From an archaeon (GTDB taxonomy: Archaea > Micrarchaeota > Micrarchaeia > Norongarragalinales > UBA97): 64,000 nt of DNA. The notes below the pieces were generated by a model. That model was not told the DNA's origin and made no database searches. It saw only the letters and a list, made by a program, of their open reading frames with translations. The translations under genes and the position numbers were made by a program. Each line of letters opens with the position of its first letter. Position 1 is the stretch's first letter. Positions 44,151 to 55,061 of the stretch are shown one piece after another. The stretch lies in assembly GCA_020057405.1 (NCBI GenBank), contig JAGVFW010000014.1, forward strand, positions 46,852 through 110,851. The letters are read 5' to 3'.

Positions 44151-45586
44151 TTAAGCTACAAGTTGTTGTCGAACAGGAGAAGAAGCTCGATGAGTGCGGA
44201 GTTATCGCCATCCGCGCCCCGGGCGAAGGCATTGCGCAGGACTTGCTAACGGCGCTAATGACCTTGCAACACCGCGGGCAGGAAAGCGCAGGGATGGCAA
44301 CGCACGACGGCCGCAAGCTCTTTGCCAAGAAAGGAATGGGGCTGGCGAACGAGGTGTTCAGCGAGGGTGAGCTGGCCGCCCTGCCGGGGGGCATGGGCAT
44401 CGGGCACGTGCGCTACAGCACGACGGGCTCAAGCGAGGTTGAAAACGCGCAGCCGCTTGTCGTTGAGACTCGCGTGGGGACTTTCGCAATCGGGCTTAAT
44501 GGAAATCTCGTCAACTATCCCGCCTTAAGGACTGGCTTGGAAAAGAAGGGCTATTCGTTTAACACGAGCACCGACACCGAGTGCCTCGCGTACCTGCTCG
44601 CCGAGGAGTTCTCAACTGGGGCGAAGGACTTTTTCGAGGCGTGCGGCAACATCATGAAGGAACTTGACGGCGCGTACTGCTTCAACGTAATGACGGGCAA
44701 GGGGGAGATTGTGTTGATGCGCGACCCGCAGGGTTTCCGCCCGCTTGCCATTGGAAAGCGCGGAGGGGCCGACGTTGTCGCAAGCGAAACTGCGGTGCTT
44801 GACGCGCTTGGCGCCAAGTTCGTGCGCTACGTCGAGCCCGGCGAAGTCATTGTCCTCACTCAAGCGGGAATGAAAGCCAAGGTTGTCGGGCAGAGCAAGA
44901 GAAAGTCGCACTGCATGTTCGAGTGGGTCTACATCGCAAGGCCCGACAGCATCATTGAAGGCAAAAGCGTAATCGACGTGCGCGAGCGCATTGGCGAGAA
45001 GCTCGCGGCGCTTTACCCCAAGCTAAAGGACACCCTTGACGTCGTCGTGCCGGTACCCGATTCGGGCCGAAGCGCGGCGCACGGCTTCGCGAGGGTTACG
45101 GGAGTCAGGTTTGCGGAAGCCCTGCAGAAGAACCGCTATGTCCACCGCACGTTTATCATGCCAAGCGACGAGAAAAGAAAGAGCATGGTGAAATTGAAGC
45201 TCAACGTCATCCGCCACCTGGTTGCGGGAAAGAGCGTGGCCCTCGTTGACGACAGCATCGTTCGGGGCACGACGATGAAGAAGCTCGCTGCTGCCCTCAG
45301 GGAAGCCGGCGCGCGGGAAGTGCACTTGCTCATCAGCTGCCCGCCGATAGTTGCGCCCTGTTTCATGGGAGTCGACTTTCCGACGTACAAGGAACTGACT
45401 GCGCCCGGTAAAACTGTCGAGCAAATCCGCAAAGAACTTGAAGTTGATTCGCTAAATTACATGACAATCGCGGGGCTAGTCGAGTGCATCGGCGTTGAGA
45501 AGAAGGATCTCTGCCTCGCCTGCTTAAACGAGGACTACCCGCTCAAGAAAAAACCCGACATGAATTCAGACGGCCGGTGCGACTGA
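44147..45586 (+). CDS. purF: Amidophosphoribosyltransferase
   Basis: ECGVIAI; LQHRGQESAGMA; VALVDDSIVRGTTMKKLAAALREAGAREVH. Confidence 0.95.
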   Translation: MIKLQVVVEQEKKLDECGVIAIRAPGEGIAQDLLTALMTLQHRGQESAGMATHDGRKLFAKKGMGLANEVFSEGELAALPGGMGIGHVRYSTTGSSEVENAQPLVVETRVGTFAIGLNGNLVNYPALRTGLEKKGYSFNTSTDTECLAYLLAEEFSTGAKDFFEACGNIMKELDGAYCFNVMTGKGEIVLMRDPQGFRPLAIGKRGGADVVASETAVLDALGAKFVRYVEPGEVIVLTQAGMKAKVVGQSKRKSHCMFEWVYIARPDSIIEGKSVIDVRERIGEKLAALYPKLKDTLDVVVPVPDSGRSAAHGFARVTGVRFAEALQKNRYVHRTFIMPSDEKRKSMVKLKLNVIRHLVAGKSVALVDDSIVRGTTMKKLAAALREAGAREVHLLISCPPIVAPCFMGVDFPTYKELTAPGKTVEQIRKELEVDSLNYMTIAGLVECIGVEKKDLCLACLNEDYPLKKKPDMNSDGRCD

Positions 45587-46156
45587 ATGAAAGTCGCTTT
45601 TCTTTCAAGCTCGTGGGGCACCACAATCGGGGGAGTGCTCGCGGCGCAAGAACGCGGGGAGCTCAAGGCACAAATCGCATGCGTCGTGGCCGACAAGGAA
45701 TGCCCCGCCCTCCAGAAGGCAAGGACCGCGGGCGTTGACGCAGTTTTAGTGGACCGCGCTGCGCTTTCAAAAGAAGAATTTGAGGAGCAGCTTGACAGCG
45801 AGCTGCGAAAGCGGGGGGTCGAACTCGTTTGCCTCGCAGGGTTTATGAAAATCTTGTCACACGAGTTCGTCAACAAGTGGCGGGACAAAATCATCAACGT
45901 CCACCCGTCGCTTCTGCCAAGGCACGCGGGCGGGATGGACTTGCAGGTGCACCGCGCCGTGCTTGAGGCGCGCGAACGGGAGACGGGTTGCACCATCCAC
46001 TTTGTTGACGAGGGCATTGACACTGGCAGGATTATTGCGCAGGAAAAAGTCGCGGTGAGGGAAGCTGACACGGCAGAGTCGCTAAAGGCGCGCGTGCAGG
46101 CTGCGGAAGTGGCACTCTTCGTCAAGGTAATAAACGATTTTGCGGAAAAGAAGTGA
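45587..46156 (+). CDS. purN: Phosphoribosylglycinamide formyltransferase
   Basis: LVCLAGFMKILS; INVHPSLLPRHAG; GCTIHFVDEGIDTGRIIAQ. Confidence 0.94.
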   Translation: MKVAFLSSSWGTTIGGVLAAQERGELKAQIACVVADKECPALQKARTAGVDAVLVDRAALSKEEFEEQLDSELRKRGVELVCLAGFMKILSHEFVNKWRDKIINVHPSLLPRHAGGMDLQVHRAVLEARERETGCTIHFVDEGIDTGRIIAQEKVAVREADTAESLKARVQAAEVALFVKVINDFAEKK

Positions 46157-47025
46157 ACGAAATGACTGCAAAAATAATTGACGGGAAGGCGCTTGCGAAA
46201 AAAGTCCTCGACGACGTCACCGCAAGGGCAACCGCACTCAAGAAGCGGGGCCTGACGCCAGGCATTGCCGCGGTACTCGTTGGCAGCGACCCGGCATCGG
46301 CGCTTTACGTGAGGATGAAGACTGAAAAGGCGCACGCGGCGGGCTTTCACAGCGAGACGGTCATCTTGGGCGAGCGTGCGACGACGCAGCAGGTGGTTAG
46401 CAAAATCCGCGAGCTAAACGACGACAAGCGGATTCACGGCATCCTAGTGCAGCTGCCATTGCCTGACGGCATTGACCAAAACGAGGTGCTCGCCGAGATT
46501 GCTTCTGAAAAGGACGCCGATGGCTGCACGCAAAACAGTTTGGGCAAGCTAGTTGCGCGGGAAAAAGGCTTTGAGCCTGCAACCGCCCGGGCGGCAGTTG
46601 AACTCATCAAGAGCACGGGCGTCAAGCTTGAGGGATTGAATGCCTGCGTCATTGGCCAGGGAGTTCAGACTGGCAGGCCCATTGCGCTTTTGCTGCTTAA
46701 CGAGCGGTGCACGGTTACTATTTGCCACTCGCGCACGAAAAATCTCAAGGAAATAGCGGCGGCGGCCGATGTGCTCGTTAGCTGCGTGGGGAAGGAGAAG
46801 TTCGTCACTGCCGACATGGTCAAGAAGGGTGCGATTGTGGTCGATGTTGGCATTGACAAGAAACCGGATGGGAAGGTTGCCGGGGACGTTGACTTTGAGG
46901 CTGTCAGGAAAGTTGCTGGCTTTGTCACGCCGGTTCCCGGCGGAGTCGGGCCGATGACGGTCGCCATGCTGTTGCTAAATACCACTGAAGCAGCTGAAAG
47001 GATGAAAGCAATAGCGAAAAGCTAG
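46153..47025 (+). CDS. folD: Methylene-THF dehydrogenase / methenyl-THF cyclohydrolase
   Basis: VGSDPASALYVRMKTEKA; GILVQLPLPDG; PVPGGVGPMTVAMLLLNT. Confidence 0.96.
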   Translation: MNEMTAKIIDGKALAKKVLDDVTARATALKKRGLTPGIAAVLVGSDPASALYVRMKTEKAHAAGFHSETVILGERATTQQVVSKIRELNDDKRIHGILVQLPLPDGIDQNEVLAEIASEKDADGCTQNSLGKLVAREKGFEPATARAAVELIKSTGVKLEGLNACVIGQGVQTGRPIALLLLNERCTVTICHSRTKNLKEIAAAADVLVSCVGKEKFVTADMVKKGAIVVDVGIDKKPDGKVAGDVDFEAVRKVAGFVTPVPGGVGPMTVAMLLLNTTEAAERMKAIAKS

Positions 47026-47342
47026 TCAATAACTTTTAGAATCCCTTTCTTTTTCATCGCGCCCCGTATTTCCTTAAGCGCTAGTGCGAAGTCCGCTGGA
47101 GTCACGGCCGCGTCGTGTTTTCGCGAAATGAAGTCAACGTGCTTTTCCCCCAAGTTGAATAGCCTTCCGCGAACTTTGGCGCCAATGGGTTGTGCGGAGT
47201 GCTCGTCTTTCCCTGAATTCCTTACGAGAACAACCCACTGGTGTGAACCTGAGGGTACGACGTGAACTGAATCGACGAATACTTTGCCACCCCCTCCGCT
47301 TACAGTATAATTTGGTATGCGTTGGGTTTTTGGCCGTTCCAT
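47022..47342 (-). CDS. Hypothetical protein
   Basis: 106 aa ORF, 4-bp convergent overlap with folD. Confidence 0.6.
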   Translation of the reverse strand: MERPKTQRIPNYTVSGGGGKVFVDSVHVVPSGSHQWVVLVRNSGKDEHSAQPIGAKVRGRLFNLGEKHVDFISRKHDAAVTPADFALALKEIRGAMKKKGILKVID

Positions 47343-47374
47343 GAGTCTATCTTGAGGCGCGCGGGGTTTAAAAT

Positions 47375-48449
47375 TATAGCTAAGTGCGTAAGTATTTGAA
47401 CATTTTAGTCAAATTTTTTACGCGAAGGCTGTGTCGGACTGCTTTTTTGAACTCGTGCTTGTTCTTGTAGCACGAGTTGGCAGTTGCTTGTTTGACTGTG
47501 CGCCATGCTTGCTCGATGGGGTTAAGTTCCGGCGAATAGGAAGGAAATTTTACGAGGCGCACGTGGTGCGCCTCGCACCACGCGGTAAGCCTTTTGGTGC
47601 GGTGCCACGGCCCGCCGTCGAGAAAGAGAGTCAAGCGCGGGTAACACGCCTGCAGGCGCTTGATGAACGTGAGTACGCCTGCAGTGTTAATGCGGGCGAG
47701 GAACGAATAATGTTCGCGTTTGCCGTTGACCGCGCCGATCGCGTGGAATTTTTCGCGGGTAAAATTCGTTAATGCCACGGCAGGTTTGCCTCTGGCAAAC
47801 CAACCTCGCGCCGTGTGCGGCGCGATTACGAAACTGCATTCGTCCAGGCAAAACGCGGTTCGCCGCTCGCGCCTCGCGCGGAGGATTTCCAGCCTCGCTT
47901 TTTTTTGAACGCGGCCACCTCGTGAGGTGAACTTTGGTAGTGTTTCGGGCGCGGCGTCTTCACCGAAAAACCAAGTTCGTGCAAAAGCCTGCGCAAATGC
48001 GACGCGTCATACTCTACGCCGTACTCGCGCTTGACGAGCGCGAGAACCAATCGCGTATTCCAAAATCCTTCCTTGAAACCGCTCGCTGAAGGCGAGCGCA
48101 ACAAACGCGCTCGTAAGCCGCGCAACTGCGCGGAACTCAAGCGTTTAGGCCTTCCCGCTTTGGGCAATGACTCGGAAGCGTTTAATCCACGATCAACGAA
48201 CCGGTGCAGGATGTCTTGCACCGAGCGGCGGTGCATCTGCACCGCCTCGGCAATCGCGTCAATGCTCTTACCTTGCTTGCGGTGCACCGCAACCAACAAT
48301 CGCGTCCGCTGACGCGCACGAGTTTCCTTAGCCGCACGCCGTTTCAACTCAGGAACGGAAACGCGCGGCAAAAACGCTTCCTCTGAGGGAAGGTTCCAAG
48401 TCATACACAAAATACGAAGTTCAAATACTTATACCTTTAGGTATAGCTA
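47375..48449 (-). mobile_element. IS630-family insertion sequence
   Basis: Inverted TAAGTATTTGAAC (47389-47401) and GTTCAAATACTTA (48419-48431); possible flanking direct repeat TATAGCTA (47375-47382, 48442-48449); two-frame DDE transposase. Confidence 0.8.
47380..48410 (-). CDS. IS630 transposase, two ORFs joinable by -1 frameshift
   Basis: ORF1 48410-47826 (HTH); ORF2 ending 47380 with FLDGGPWH and SPELNPIEQAW; a -1 shift at TTC-AAA-AAA-AAG reads AAFKKKARLEILRARRERRTAFCLDECSFVIAPHTARGWFARGKPAVALTNF. Confidence 0.8.
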
Positions 48450-49646
48450 GTTTTTCGCGTGTTGGCTCGACAGGCTTCTTGCGGCGAGTGTGCTGAAGAC
48501 GAGCGCGTAGGCCCAGATGCATAGTGCGAGCCCTACGAAGGCGTAGGTATGGTTGATTGAATAGAGCAGGCCGCCTAGAAGCGGGCCGATTATTTGGCCC
48601 AAGTTTTGGAATGACGCGTTGAGCCCGAGGATGGCGCCGCGTTTGCCGTGAACTTTTTTGGTGAGCAGCGACGTTACCGACGGGAAGGTCATGGAGTTGC
48701 CGATGACGAAGACTGCCAATGGCAGGAGGAGGGTAAGCCAGTCGTTGGCGAATGCTAGGAAGAAAAAGCCAGTGCCGGAAATGACGAGCCCGATTTTGAT
48801 GAGCTTGACTTCGCCAAAGCGGTTGACGAGATTGCCGGAAAGAAACTGCGCTATCATGATTAGAAAGCCAATGTAAGTGAAGAGCAGTCCTACCTCGGAA
48901 GAGGTGAAGCCAAGCTTATCGCCAGTGTAGATTGCCAGGACGGCCTGGATGCCGCCGACCATGAAGGTAGTCATCATCGAGGCGAGGAGGAGGAAGAGCA
49001 GGGGCGAGGAGATGTGTTCTAGGAGCGTGACTTCCTTGCCGACTATGTCGTGGCTCTCCTTCTTTTCGTGCGGCTCGCGCAACTGGAAGAAGACTGAAAC
49101 GAAATTCAGGGCGGAGAAGGCGGCGGCCAGCCAGAAGACTGCGTGGACTGAAATGCCGGATGCAATGCCGCCAAACGCCGGGCCTACGATGAAGCCAAGC
49201 GAGAAGGTCATGCCCACTAGGCCCATTGCTTTTCCGCGGTGTTCCTCGCTCGTCAGGTCAGAGAGGAGTGAGACGCAGGCGGGGAATACGCCGGCTGCAA
49301 AAATGCCTTCAAGGCCGCGGGCGGCAAAAGCAAGGGTTAGGGTGTCGGCGAATGCGAAGAGGATGTATGATGCGGCAAATCCGGCAGTGCTTATCAGGAG
49401 AACTGGCTTGCGGCCGTATTTGTCAGCGAGCTTGCCAAACACGGGACTAAATATCAGGCTCATGAAGGCAAAGACGGCGGTGAGCATGCCCAGTTCGAAT
49501 GGAGTTGCGCCCAGGGTTACTGCATAGAAGGGAAAGATTGGCAGGATGACGCCAAAGCCGAAGGCTGCCATGAAGAGCGTGAAGAGCACGGGCTTGATGC
49601 CCGGAGTTGATAGGATAGAACGGAACGACATAAAGAGACCTGTCAA
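48447..49646 (-). CDS. MFS transporter
   Basis: 12-TM pattern; GKLADKYGRKPVLLIS; SLGFIVGPAFGG. Confidence 0.92.
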   Translation of the reverse strand: MTGLFMSFRSILSTPGIKPVLFTLFMAAFGFGVILPIFPFYAVTLGATPFELGMLTAVFAFMSLIFSPVFGKLADKYGRKPVLLISTAGFAASYILFAFADTLTLAFAARGLEGIFAAGVFPACVSLLSDLTSEEHRGKAMGLVGMTFSLGFIVGPAFGGIASGISVHAVFWLAAAFSALNFVSVFFQLREPHEKKESHDIVGKEVTLLEHISSPLLFLLLASMMTTFMVGGIQAVLAIYTGDKLGFTSSEVGLLFTYIGFLIMIAQFLSGNLVNRFGEVKLIKIGLVISGTGFFFLAFANDWLTLLLPLAVFVIGNSMTFPSVTSLLTKKVHGKRGAILGLNASFQNLGQIIGPLLGGLLYSINHTYAFVGLALCIWAYALVFSTLAARSLSSQHAKN

Positions 49647-49673
49647 GATAGATTAGCGGCGAACGGTTATAAA

Positions 49674-50198
49674 TTACTCGCAGGTGATTGCGGCAAAAGC
49701 GCCGTTGTTTGCCTCGTCTGACTCGATGACGCGATGGTCAAAGTCGGCGCGGGAGGAAAAGTAGAAAATGCCGGGCACGACGCACTCGAACTTTATTTCA
49801 GTATTGAGGTGGTGGCCTGCCTCAAGCGAAGGGCGGAAGTCCGCCTTCGACCCGTCCTGCGAGACGATGCGCGAGTACGAGCTTTCGGCTACTGCAGTGC
49901 CATTGTTGGTAAGCTGCTCGACCAGAAACACCGTGCTGCCGACGGGGACTTGTACAATCTCGGCCTTAAGCGGGAAGGTATTGCTGCCGTCGAGGCGCGA
50001 GGAGATGAAGACTGGCACGAGGTCAGGCCGCTTGAGCGGCCCGGTGATTGGAGCGCTGGCCTTTTCGGAAGCACCGCCGAAACCGCTGTCTGCCACTAAT
50101 GCACCAGCGCCAGTGCCGCCGAAAAACGCGGCCTGAATCACGAAAGCTGCAAGGAGTAAAACGAGAATGCCGCCAAGAGTGCGGTCGGTGCGGTCCAT
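49674..50198 (-). CDS. Secreted/anchored CARDB-like protein
   Basis: N-terminal TM; RPDLVPVF...VEQLTNNGTAVAESSYSRI...ADFDHRVIESDEANN. Confidence 0.65.
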   Translation of the reverse strand: MDRTDRTLGGILVLLLAAFVIQAAFFGGTGAGALVADSGFGGASEKASAPITGPLKRPDLVPVFISSRLDGSNTFPLKAEIVQVPVGSTVFLVEQLTNNGTAVAESSYSRIVSQDGSKADFRPSLEAGHHLNTEIKFECVVPGIFYFSSRADFDHRVIESDEANNGAFAAITCE

Positions 50199-50279
50199 TT
50201 CTAGGGGGTAGGCGAGCCGGCGGAATTTAAGGCTATTGGAAAAGATAGGGAAATGGCGGCGCGGGGGAGGGAGGGGTGA

Positions 50280-51596
50280 TTACTTTTTGCGCAATTGCGC
50301 CATGTGGGAGACGCGCTTTTGCACTAACGCTTGCGTGCCTATGTCTTGCCGGGAAAAGAGTTGGCCCTTGACTGCGTTGATGCCGGCGGCGGCTTTCTTT
50401 CGCGCTTCCTCTAGAGACTCGCCTTTGCCTAGAACAGCAATTGCGCGGCTGCCAAGTGCCAAAAGCTTGCCCGATCGTTCCTCGACGCTAGCGTAGTAGA
50501 GGCTGGCGCCTGAGGAAGAGAGTGCAGTGGGATTGATTGTGATTTCTCCGCCTTTTTGGGCCGCGTCGGGATACCCGTTTGGCACGAGATAGCGGCAGAC
50601 TGTGGCAAGGGGGGCAAACTTGACGTCGAATTCGGCGAGCCGCTGTTGTGCAACTGCCAAAGCGAGGTAGGCAAAATCGGTTTCCATTACGCCAAGAGCG
50701 TTCATTGCCTCGGGGTCGCCGAAGCGGCAGTTGTACTCAAGGAGGCGCACGCCTTGGGCAGTTGCCATGAAGCCGCCGTAGAGGACGCCCTTGTAGGGCG
50801 AGCCAGTTTCCTTCTCGAGCGCTTTCATTACTTTCTCGGTAATCGCGTGAGCTGCCTTCAAGTCATGGGAGTTAAGAAACGGCAGGGAGTGGTCCGGCAT
50901 CGAGTAGGCGCCCATGCCGCCGGTATTGGGGCCGGCATCGCCCTCGAATGCGCGCTTGTGGTCCTGCACTGCTGGGCAATCGACTAAAGTCTTGCCGTCA
51001 GAGATTGACATGAGCGAAAATTCTTCGCCCTCAAGTTTTTCCTCAACAACTACGGCGCTGCCGCCGGCGATTACACTGCGGGCGAACTTGAGTGCGTCGG
51101 CTGTTGAGTGCAGGTGGTCGCCCCACACGCGCACGCCCTTGCCCCCAGCCAGGCCGTCGGCCTTCACCACACAGGGACCCAGTAACTCGAGGTAGTCCTC
51201 AAGCCCGTCGGGAGTGGCAAAAGAGCGGAAACGCGGGTTGCCGGTTATGCCGTGCTTTGCGAGGAGGCCACGGCAGAAGCTCTTGCTTCCTTCGAGGCGC
51301 GCGAGTGCCTTTCGCGGGCCAAAGCAGGGAATGCCCTGCTCTTCAAGTACATCGACTGCGCCGGCAACAAGAGGCGTTTCCGGCCCGAAGACGGCCAACA
51401 CCGGCCGGATGGATTTTGCGTAAAGGGAAATGGCGCCAATGTCGTCGGCGCTCGCGATGATTGAGGATTTTGCGTATGCCTTGATGCCGGGGTTGGCGTG
51501 CGGCATTGCGGCGTGGAGTTCGACTAGCGGGTTTCTGCGCAGGGATTGAGCGAGCGCGTGTTCGCGGGCACCCGCGCCCACAAGCAATACTTTCAT
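50280..51596 (-). CDS. purD: Phosphoribosylamine-glycine ligase
   Basis: KVLLVGAGAREHALAQSL; VKADGLAGGKGVRVWG; DHKRAFEGDAGPNTGGMGAYS. Confidence 0.96.
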   Translation of the reverse strand: MKVLLVGAGAREHALAQSLRRNPLVELHAAMPHANPGIKAYAKSSIIASADDIGAISLYAKSIRPVLAVFGPETPLVAGAVDVLEEQGIPCFGPRKALARLEGSKSFCRGLLAKHGITGNPRFRSFATPDGLEDYLELLGPCVVKADGLAGGKGVRVWGDHLHSTADALKFARSVIAGGSAVVVEEKLEGEEFSLMSISDGKTLVDCPAVQDHKRAFEGDAGPNTGGMGAYSMPDHSLPFLNSHDLKAAHAITEKVMKALEKETGSPYKGVLYGGFMATAQGVRLLEYNCRFGDPEAMNALGVMETDFAYLALAVAQQRLAEFDVKFAPLATVCRYLVPNGYPDAAQKGGEITINPTALSSSGASLYYASVEERSGKLLALGSRAIAVLGKGESLEEARKKAAAGINAVKGQLFSRQDIGTQALVQKRVSHMAQLRKK

Positions 51597-51617
51597 GGGG
51601 AATCAGGTCCTAACCGT

Positions 51618-52175
51618 TTACTCCATTTTCTTGAGGAAGGACTCGCGTTCTGCGGGTGTGCAGGGGAAGAGCTTGAACTCGCAGTACTCACCGCCTAGAT
51701 GAGCGGCGCACTTTGTCTCGATGCACTTAAACGGCCGGCTCCAGACGATGTGGGCGGCTCCTGCGATGATGCCTGCGATAGTGAAGCACACTGCCTCGTC
51801 GGTCGCCCCGTAATTGCGGGCGACGGGTGAGTTGCCAACCATGATCATGCCCTTGCCGGTAGTATAGTCGAAAGTGCCGAGGCGGAAGAGGCCATAGCCG
51901 CGATCGAGGGCGAGCAAAAGCATTTTTTCGACGACTTTGCGCTTGTTGATTGCCTTTACAAGAGGCAAAAGGAGCCGCTCGGTCTCGCTTACTGCGCGGG
52001 CGGCAGTTTGCTCGCCGTTTTCATACATTATGCGGTGGGCGAGGGCGGCGTCGATTGACTCAAGGCGCTTTTGCAGGTCTGCCATGTAGCCGTCGTGCGC
52101 TAGAACCACGCGGGCACCCGAATAGCTTAGCACGCCGCTGTCGTCGTTGATTTCCGCTTCGAGTTTTCTGCTCAT
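51618..52175 (-). CDS. V4R (4-vinyl reductase-like) domain protein
   Basis: [41 protein letters not shown]. Confidence 0.7.
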   Translation of the reverse strand: MSRKLEAEINDDSGVLSYSGARVVLAHDGYMADLQKRLESIDAALAHRIMYENGEQTAARAVSETERLLLPLVKAINKRKVVEKMLLLALDRGYGLFRLGTFDYTTGKGMIMVGNSPVARNYGATDEAVCFTIAGIIAGAAHIVWSRPFKCIETKCAAHLGGEYCEFKLFPCTPAERESFLKKME

Positions 52176-53425
52176 ACCGCACCACCGTAGATTGGGAATT
52201 TAGCGCACAAGTCCATCACTTCGTCGCGCACGCGCTCGAGGGCAGTCTCGTCCTGCCAACTCTCAAGCGCCTTTAGCATGAGGCCGGCCACTTGCTTCAT
52301 CTCGCTTTCCTTCATGCCGCGCGAGGTGAGCGTTGGCGTGCCGAGGCGGATGCCGCTTGGGTCGAATGGCTTTCGGGTGTCAAAGGGAATGGTATTCTTG
52401 TTGACTGTGATGTGGGCATGGTCGAGAGCCGTCTCGGCTTGTTTGCCGGTGATGTTCTTCGGCGTGAGGTCGACTAGGAGCAGGTGGTTGTCGGTGCCGC
52501 CGGTGACTAAGCGCAGGCCCCCTTCGGTAAGGCCGGTTGCAAGAGTGCGAGCGTTCTTGACGATTTGATGCTGGTATTCCTTGAATTCGGGCTTAAGCGC
52601 CTCGCCGAAGGCAACTGCTTTTGCCGCGATGATGTGCTCAAGGGGCCCCCCCTGCATGCCGGGAAAGACGGCCTTGTCGACTTTTTCGGCGAATTCCTGC
52701 TTGCACATTATCATGCCGCTTCGCGGGCCGCGCAAAGTCTTGTGGGTCGTCGTCGTGACGACGTCGGTGAATGGAAATGGCGAGGGGTGATCGCCTGAAA
52801 TAACGAGGCCGGCAATGTGCGCAATGTCGGCCATCGAGTAGGCACCTACCTCGTCGGCAATCTCGTCGATGCACTTAAAGTCGATGAGCCGAGGGTAGGC
52901 GGTTGCGCCCGATATGATGAGCTTGGGCTTGTGCTCTCGCGCTAGTTTCTCCATCGCGTCGTAGTCGATGAGCTCGTCTTCCTTTCGCACGCCGTATTGG
53001 ACGAACTTGTAGGCTTTGCCGGAAAAGTTTACCGGGTGGCCGTGGGTGAGGTGGCCGCCTTCGGAGAGGGACATGCCCATTGCGGTGTCGCCGAACTGGA
53101 GTAGTGCCATGTAGACTGCGGCATTCGCCTGGCTGCCTGCGTGGGGCTGGACGTTTGCGTGGTCGGCGCCAAAGAGCGTCTTGGCCCGGTCGATGGCGAG
53201 CTGTTCGATTTCGTCGACGAACTCGTTGCCGCCGTAGTAGCGCTTGCGGGGGTAGCCCTCGCTGTACTTGTTTGTAAGCACGCTGCCTGCGGCCTGGAGG
53301 ACTGCGTTTGAGACTATGTTCTCGCTTGGGATGAGCTCGAGGACGGTCTGCTGGCGGCGCATTTCGCGGTGCATTATCGCAGCTGCCTGCGGGTCTTCGT
53401 GCTCCACTTCGCTTAAGTAATCCAT
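52172..53425 (-). CDS. glyA: Serine hydroxymethyltransferase
   Basis: [53 protein letters not shown]. Confidence 0.96.
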   Translation of the reverse strand: MDYLSEVEHEDPQAAAIMHREMRRQQTVLELIPSENIVSNAVLQAAGSVLTNKYSEGYPRKRYYGGNEFVDEIEQLAIDRAKTLFGADHANVQPHAGSQANAAVYMALLQFGDTAMGMSLSEGGHLTHGHPVNFSGKAYKFVQYGVRKEDELIDYDAMEKLAREHKPKLIISGATAYPRLIDFKCIDEIADEVGAYSMADIAHIAGLVISGDHPSPFPFTDVVTTTTHKTLRGPRSGMIMCKQEFAEKVDKAVFPGMQGGPLEHIIAAKAVAFGEALKPEFKEYQHQIVKNARTLATGLTEGGLRLVTGGTDNHLLLVDLTPKNITGKQAETALDHAHITVNKNTIPFDTRKPFDPSGIRLGTPTLTSRGMKESEMKQVAGLMLKALESWQDETALERVRDEVMDLCAKFPIYGGAV

Positions 53426-53533
53426 CTTCCCCCAATCCACTCCTTGCTCATTTCTAGGAAGGGAACGCATTTTATAGGCTTCCCCGCAGTAATTCGAACA
53501 GCAGGCGGTTTACCTCTAGGGTGGGTTTCTGGA

Positions 53534-54094
53534 ATGAAAGCGATTTTAAGGCGGGAAATGATTTTGAAGCGCGGGCGCCAAAGCCCCGCGTTGATTGCCG
53601 AAAAGAGCGAAAGGGCGGTCAAGCTGCTCGTCAAGCTACCCGAATGGAAAGCTGCAAAGACCGTGATGCTTTACGCTGCGACCAAAAGCGAAGTCCAGAC
53701 GCGGGCGGCAATCGATGCCGGGCTTGCGCAAGGCAAGCGCGTTTGCATGCCTTCCGCTGGGAGCGACGAGAAGGAAATGGATGCGTTTGAAATCAAAGAG
53801 TGGGACGACCTCAAACCCCGCGGGCGGGGGTATCTTGAGCCCGTGCGGCAGAAAACGAGCATGGTCGAGCCGGCGAAGATTGGGTTGATTGTCGTGCCCG
53901 GAGTTGCTTTTGACCAAAAGGGCAACCGCCTTGGCCGGGGTGCTCACTACTACGATGACTTCCTAAGGCGCTCAAGGGCGCCCGCTGTTGCACTCGCGTT
54001 TGAAATGCAGGTGGTAAAAGAAGTTCCAGTTGAAGCGCACGACGTGGCGGTTTGCAAGATTGTCACTGAAAAGCGCGTGATTGAATGCAGGTGA
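53534..54094 (+). CDS. 5-formyltetrahydrofolate cyclo-ligase
   Basis: LIVVPGVAFDQKGNRLGRGAHYYDDFL. Confidence 0.92.
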   Translation: MKAILRREMILKRGRQSPALIAEKSERAVKLLVKLPEWKAAKTVMLYAATKSEVQTRAAIDAGLAQGKRVCMPSAGSDEKEMDAFEIKEWDDLKPRGRGYLEPVRQKTSMVEPAKIGLIVVPGVAFDQKGNRLGRGAHYYDDFLRRSRAPAVALAFEMQVVKEVPVEAHDVAVCKIVTEKRVIECR

Positions 54095-54098
54095 GAAA

Positions 54099-54746
54099 AT
54101 GCTTAGAAAAACTATTTTGGCAGTTGCGGACGCGCACGCTTCCCCGGGCGGGCTAAAGGCGCTTCGGGTTATGCTCAAGGACCACGCGCCCGACGGCCTC
54201 CTGGTTGTCGGCGACTTGACGACCCGCGGGCCGATGACTTACGGCACTAGAATTATCGAGGCGGCATCCAAGCGCAAAACGCCGGTCTTTGCAGTCGGGG
54301 GGAACATGGACTTGCCGGAACTCCACGACTGGCTTGAGAGGACGGGCGTTGGCGTGCACGCTTCCGGCCGCGAGTTCAACGGCTACAAGATAGTCGGCAT
54401 CGGGGGAAGCAACCCCACGCCGTTTAACACGCCAGTAGAGTATTCGGAAGAGCAGATTTACAAGTTCGGCGCCGGTCTGATTGACAGCCGCACGATTTTC
54501 ATGCCGCATGCCCCGCCATTGAACACTTGCGCCGACTTGACTTCGTCGGGAGCGCACGTCGGGAGCAAGGCAGTACGGCAGTTGATTGAGGAAAGCCAGC
54601 CTGCAGTTGCCTTTTGCGGCCACATCCACGAAGCCAAGGGCGAGCAGTTGATGGGGCGCACTAAGCTAGTCAAGCTCGAGCCACTGATGGACGAAAAAGC
54701 CGTGCTCTTGGAACTGCCGAGCCTAAAGACGAAGCACTTGGGCTAG
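54099..54746 (+). CDS. YfcE-like metallophosphoesterase
   Basis: LAVADAHASPGGL; VVGDLTTRGP; VGGNMDL; FCGHIHEAKGEQ. Confidence 0.85.
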   Translation: MLRKTILAVADAHASPGGLKALRVMLKDHAPDGLLVVGDLTTRGPMTYGTRIIEAASKRKTPVFAVGGNMDLPELHDWLERTGVGVHASGREFNGYKIVGIGGSNPTPFNTPVEYSEEQIYKFGAGLIDSRTIFMPHAPPLNTCADLTSSGAHVGSKAVRQLIEESQPAVAFCGHIHEAKGEQLMGRTKLVKLEPLMDEKAVLLELPSLKTKHLG

Positions 54747-55045
54747 CGGCTAAACACGTCGTAGAAAGTCTTGCAGAAGGAAGTTCGTGCCGACTCCATT
54801 TGCGAGCGGCCGAGCGGCGTGATTGAGTAGACTTTTTCTTTCCCGCCCTTTGGCGCGGCGACAATCGCTTTCTTCCCAACCAGTTCCTTTAGCGCGGGGT
54901 AGATTGTGCCGGGGTTGGGCTTGCACCCTTTGCGTTTTTCAAGCTCGCGGGCGATTTGCGCCCCGCTTGCGGGCTTCTTGCTGACAATCCAAAGGATTAG
55001 GAACGAAAGATAGCCGCGCATGTCGCAAACGCCATTAGAACCCAT
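54743..55045 (-). CDS. PadR-family transcriptional regulator
   Basis: LSFLILWIVSKKPASGAQIARELEKRKGCKPNPGTIYPALKELVGKKAIV. Confidence 0.85.
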   Translation of the reverse strand: MGSNGVCDMRGYLSFLILWIVSKKPASGAQIARELEKRKGCKPNPGTIYPALKELVGKKAIVAAPKGGKEKVYSITPLGRSQMESARTSFCKTFYDVFSR

Positions 55046-55061
55046 AAGAAGGGTTGGGCAG

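Noticed and set aside
48447-48449. MFS gene disrupted by the IS630 element
   Set aside because: The MFS ORF ends with a proper stop inside the flanking direct repeat and has a full 12-TM length, so it seems intact
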